Shown piece by piece: positions 15,686-17,924 of a DNA stretch of 17,924 bases. Within the stretch, counting starts at the first letter, position 1; every line of letters starts with the position of its first letter. The notes beneath the pieces were generated by a model that was not told the origin of the DNA, did not search any database, and saw only the letters and a program-made list of their open reading frames with translations. This DNA comes from UMGS1502 sp045545435 (lineage in GTDB: Bacteria > Actinomycetota > Coriobacteriia > Coriobacteriales > Eggerthellaceae), in contig JAZQAV010000044.1 in assembly GCA_045545435.1 (NCBI GenBank), positions 1 through 17,924 on the forward strand. The letters run 5' to 3'. A program made the translations under genes and the position numbers.

Positions 15686-16660
15686 TTACAGGCGTCCGCG
15701 CACCCTCTCCACGGCATTAACAATAGCCGCAGCATCCATGCCGAAGTAAACCAGAAGCTCTTCAAAGCTGCCCGACTTACCAAAGCAGTCATTCATTCCG
15801 ATGAACTCAAGCGGTACGGGATGATGGAGTGCCAGCACTTCAGCCACCGCTGAACCAAGGCCGCCATACACGCTGTGCTCTTCTGCCGTTACCGCGCAGC
15901 CCGTTTTTGAAACCGATGCAACGATGGTGTCGACGTCGATGGGCTTTACAGAAAACGCATCGATAACCTCGGCGGATATTCCCTTTTCGGCCAACGCGTC
16001 AGCCGCTTTCAGCGCCTGGTCGATCATAACGCCGCACGCAATGATGCTGACGTCGCTCCCCTCGCGCAGCACATAGGCTTTGCCAAGCTCCAGCTGAACT
16101 CCTTCGGCATAAACCGCTGGAACCGAAGCGCGGCCCATGCGCACATAGACGGGACCCGGTTCTGTCGCAGCAATGGTGATGGCACTGCGAGCCGCTTCGT
16201 AGTCGGCGGGCACCAGGACGCGCATATTGGGCAACCCGCGCATAAGAGAAATGTCCTCAAGCATCTGATGGCTGCCTCCATCGGGGCCAACAGAAATGCC
16301 CGCATGCGTCGGTGCGATTTTTACATTAAGGTTGCCGTAGCAAACCGTGTTGCGAATTTGATCATAGGCGCGCCCCGTGCCGAATACGGCAAAGGAACCC
16401 GTAAACGCTACGTTGCCGGCAAGAGCCAATCCAGCGGCCACGTCTATCATGTTCTGTTCGGCAATTCCAACATTGAACATGCGATCGGCGTATTCGGGCT
16501 TCGCCTGAGCGAATTTTTTCGTTGTGGTTGAACCGGACAAGTCGGCATCCACCGCCACAATGGGAACACCGGTATCCGCAAGCGCAGCAAGGGTTGTTCC
16601 ATAGGCAGCGCGCGTCGCCTTCTTAACGCTTTTTTGGGCGTCGTCAGCCAATTTAACCAT
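15686..16660 (-). CDS. Transketolase, C-terminal subunit (pyrimidine-binding and C-terminal domains)
   Basis: This 324-aa protein equals the second half of transketolase. Together with the adjacent N-terminal subunit it transfers two-carbon ketol groups in the non-oxidative pentose phosphate pathway. The key glutamate lies in FNVGIAEQNMIDVAAGLALA (near residues 77-96), where it activates the thiamin pyrophosphate pyrimidine ring; PTHAGISVGPDGGSHQMLED is also characteristic. The C-terminal domain (~195-320) has the expected alternating beta/alpha pattern. The ATG is three bases after the N-subunit stop, with a strong AAGGAGG eight bases upstream. Splitting into two genes is common in anaerobes and archaea. 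It could instead serve a related C2 or dihydroxyacetone transfer, but transketolase fits best. Confidence 0.95.
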   Translation of the reverse strand: MVKLADDAQKSVKKATRAAYGTTLAALADTGVPIVAVDADLSGSTTTKKFAQAKPEYADRMFNVGIAEQNMIDVAAGLALAGNVAFTGSFAVFGTGRAYDQIRNTVCYGNLNVKIAPTHAGISVGPDGGSHQMLEDISLMRGLPNMRVLVPADYEAARSAITIAATEPGPVYVRMGRASVPAVYAEGVQLELGKAYVLREGSDVSIIACGVMIDQALKAADALAEKGISAEVIDAFSVKPIDVDTIVASVSKTGCAVTAEEHSVYGGLGSAVAEVLALHHPVPLEFIGMNDCFGKSGSFEELLVYFGMDAAAIVNAVERVRGRL

Positions 16661-16663
16661 GGA

Positions 16664-17500
16664 TTAAGCCTCCTTGTTGTTTGTTGCGCCCAAATCGGTC
16701 AGCGCCTGTTCAAGCTGCTCGCTATTGGGGGCCTTACCATGCCAATCAGCTTGGTCTTCCATAAAGGACACGCCTTTGCCTTTGATGGTGTGCGCAATAA
16801 GAACGTGCGGCTTGCCTGAACGCTCGCCCTTTGCCGCAAGCAACACTTCGATAAGCTGCTCGATATTATGGCCGTCTACCTCATGGGTATCCCAACCGAA
16901 CGCCGCGAATTTCGCAGCAAGGTCGCCGGGATCGCATACGTCCGAGGTTTTGCCGTCAATTTGCAAACCGTTTCTATCGACGATGGCAACAAGATTGTCC
17001 AAGTTGCGATGGGCCGCGAACATGGCCGCTTCCCACACTTGCCCCTCTTGGCACTCGCCATCGCCCAAAAGCGTGAACACCGCGACATCGTTGCCCGCAA
17101 GTTTAAGGCCAGCAGCCAAGCCTGCCGATATGGAGAGGCCCTGCCCAAGCGAGCCGGTTGAAGCCTCAACGCCAGGAACCAAGTTCATGTCGGGGTGGCC
17201 CTGCAGACGCGAGCCAAGTTTGCGCAGCGTCATGATTTCTTCTTTGGGGAAATACCCGCTTTCGGCCAAAGCCGCATAAAGCGCTGGAGCAGCGTGCCCT
17301 TTAGCAAGGATGAAGCGGTCGCGCTTGTCATCGTGCGGATTTTGGGGGTCGTGAACCATTACCCCTCCGAAATACAGAGCGCACAGGATGTCTGCGCTGG
17401 AAAGTGATCCGCCGGGATGGCCGCTGCCCGCTTCGCCAATCATGCGCACGATGTCGATGCGCATATCGTTGGCAATCGCCGCCAACTGCTGTTGTTCCAT
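16664..17500 (-). CDS. Transketolase, N-terminal subunit (thiamin pyrophosphate-binding)
   Basis: This 278-aa protein equals the first third of full-length transketolase. It binds the diphosphate end of thiamin pyrophosphate through LLGDGECQEGQVWEA and the following VDRNGLQIDG, the usual GDG...N motif with metal-binding Asp and Asn. Other landmarks are GSGHPGGSLSSADILCALYF (near residue 26), the catalytic-site KGHAAPALYA, TGSLGQGLSISAGLA and IAHTIKGKGVSFMED. The ATG 17500 has AAAGGA eight bases upstream. It is the first gene of the transketolase pair and is followed by the C-subunit after three bases. A candidate promoter lies about 65 bases upstream. Confidence 0.96.
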   Translation of the reverse strand: MEQQQLAAIANDMRIDIVRMIGEAGSGHPGGSLSSADILCALYFGGVMVHDPQNPHDDKRDRFILAKGHAAPALYAALAESGYFPKEEIMTLRKLGSRLQGHPDMNLVPGVEASTGSLGQGLSISAGLAAGLKLAGNDVAVFTLLGDGECQEGQVWEAAMFAAHRNLDNLVAIVDRNGLQIDGKTSDVCDPGDLAAKFAAFGWDTHEVDGHNIEQLIEVLLAAKGERSGKPHVLIAHTIKGKGVSFMEDQADWHGKAPNSEQLEQALTDLGATNNKEA

Positions 17501-17563
17501 AAACTATGTCCTTTATCGTTTCAGCCACGTACGCAAATAATGGCTTCACCAACTCCTTTGGCC

Positions 17564-17590
17564 ATTGTACAACGCATTTCGGCATACCAA
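17564..17590 (-). promoter_or_regulatory. Possible promoter of the transketolase pair
   Basis: On the minus strand, TACAAT (17564-17569) is a good -10 match; TTGGTA (17585-17590) stands 15 bases before it, which is a short spacer. It lies in the 260-base gap between prfB and the transketolase N-subunit, about 64 bases from its ATG. No strong terminator for prfB was seen in the same gap. Confidence 0.35.
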
Positions 17591-17760
17591 CGCAGCAATG
17601 ACGTTCGCAACTAAAGCTTTACATTGCTTTTTTGATAGTCGGGTTATCACGCTGCTGTTTATGCGGCGCCTGAAGATGGCAATTGCTGCGAGCAGCGCAC
17701 AACTGCACGCGAAACCACAGCGACTTCACTTTTGCCGCCATTCACCCATTGGCGATCGAA

Positions 17761-17924
17761 TTATTCAGCGCTGTCGTTGGAAACGCGCCATTTATGGAAC
17801 CCAATGACAAAATCGTCTATGTCCCCTTCAAGAACGGCATCAACGTTGCCGGTTTCAATGCCGCTGCGCAAATCTTTCACCAGTTGATAGGGGAAGTTCG
17901 GATCGTAGCCATGTCGTTCTGTGA
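17761..17924 (-). CDS. prfB: Peptide chain release factor 2, C-terminal end (partial)
   Basis: Only the last 54 residues are in the window; the gene enters from the right edge and ends at TAA 17761. The segment KDLRSGIETGNVDAVLEGDI followed by DDF matches the conserved end of release factor 2, which recognises UGA and UAA stop codons and releases the finished protein. The GGQ loop, the stop-codon recognition motif and any programmed frameshift site lie outside the window. prfB next to ftsEX is a common arrangement in Gram-positive bacteria, here separated from ftsE by the transketolase pair. Distinction from RF1 rests on this C-terminal block alone. Confidence 0.88.
   Translation of the reverse strand, partial: TERHGYDPNFPYQLVKDLRSGIETGNVDAVLEGDIDDFVIGFHKWRVSNDSAE

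Overview
The window looks like a chromosome segment of an anaerobic, moderate-GC Gram-positive bacterium, probably an actinobacterium of class Coriobacteriia (Eggerthellales-like). This is inferred from the run prfB / ftsE-ftsX / S41 protease / rnr / smpB, from frequent TTG and GTG starts, and from split transketolase subunits. The genus cannot be fixed from the sequence alone. No rRNA, tRNA, tmRNA, insertion sequence or CRISPR array was seen.

Left part (1-7921) is a cell-surface polysaccharide region. On the minus strand, read from right to left, are a GT61-type glycosyltransferase, a GT2 glycosyltransferase joined to it by an ATGA overlap, and a large HAD-like protein that runs off the left edge. 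All three carry a Rossmann-like GxGxxG module, placed at the N-terminus, the C-terminus and the N-terminus respectively. A 363-base divergent spacer separates them from a plus-strand trio: a malate/L-lactate-type dehydrogenase, a LicD-type phosphotransferase, and a membrane-anchored or secreted nuclease of the DNA/RNA non-specific endonuclease family. The HAD-like protein is too diverged at its motifs to be an ordinary phosphatase.

Middle and right part (7934-15630) is a tight minus-strand operon of housekeeping genes. In order of transcription it holds ftsE, ftsX, an S41 C-terminal-processing-type protease, rnr (RNase R), an unrecognised 174-aa protein, an unrecognised 96-aa protein, smpB, an acidic low-complexity protein and a membrane-anchored rhodanese. 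Gaps are mostly under 40 bases and several junctions overlap or are TAAATG, which suggests translational coupling. It joins cell-division and envelope control (FtsEX and protease) with RNA quality control and ribosome rescue (RNase R, SmpB).

Right edge (15686-17924): two genes for the C- and N-terminal halves of transketolase, again on the minus strand, and then the last codons of prfB (release factor 2).

The most notable observations are an S41 protease whose canonical nucleophile position is alanine, a HAD-like protein that has lost its nucleophile aspartate, the shared Rossmann module across three neighbouring polysaccharide proteins, and an acidic protein with an internal tandem repeat coupled to a rhodanese.
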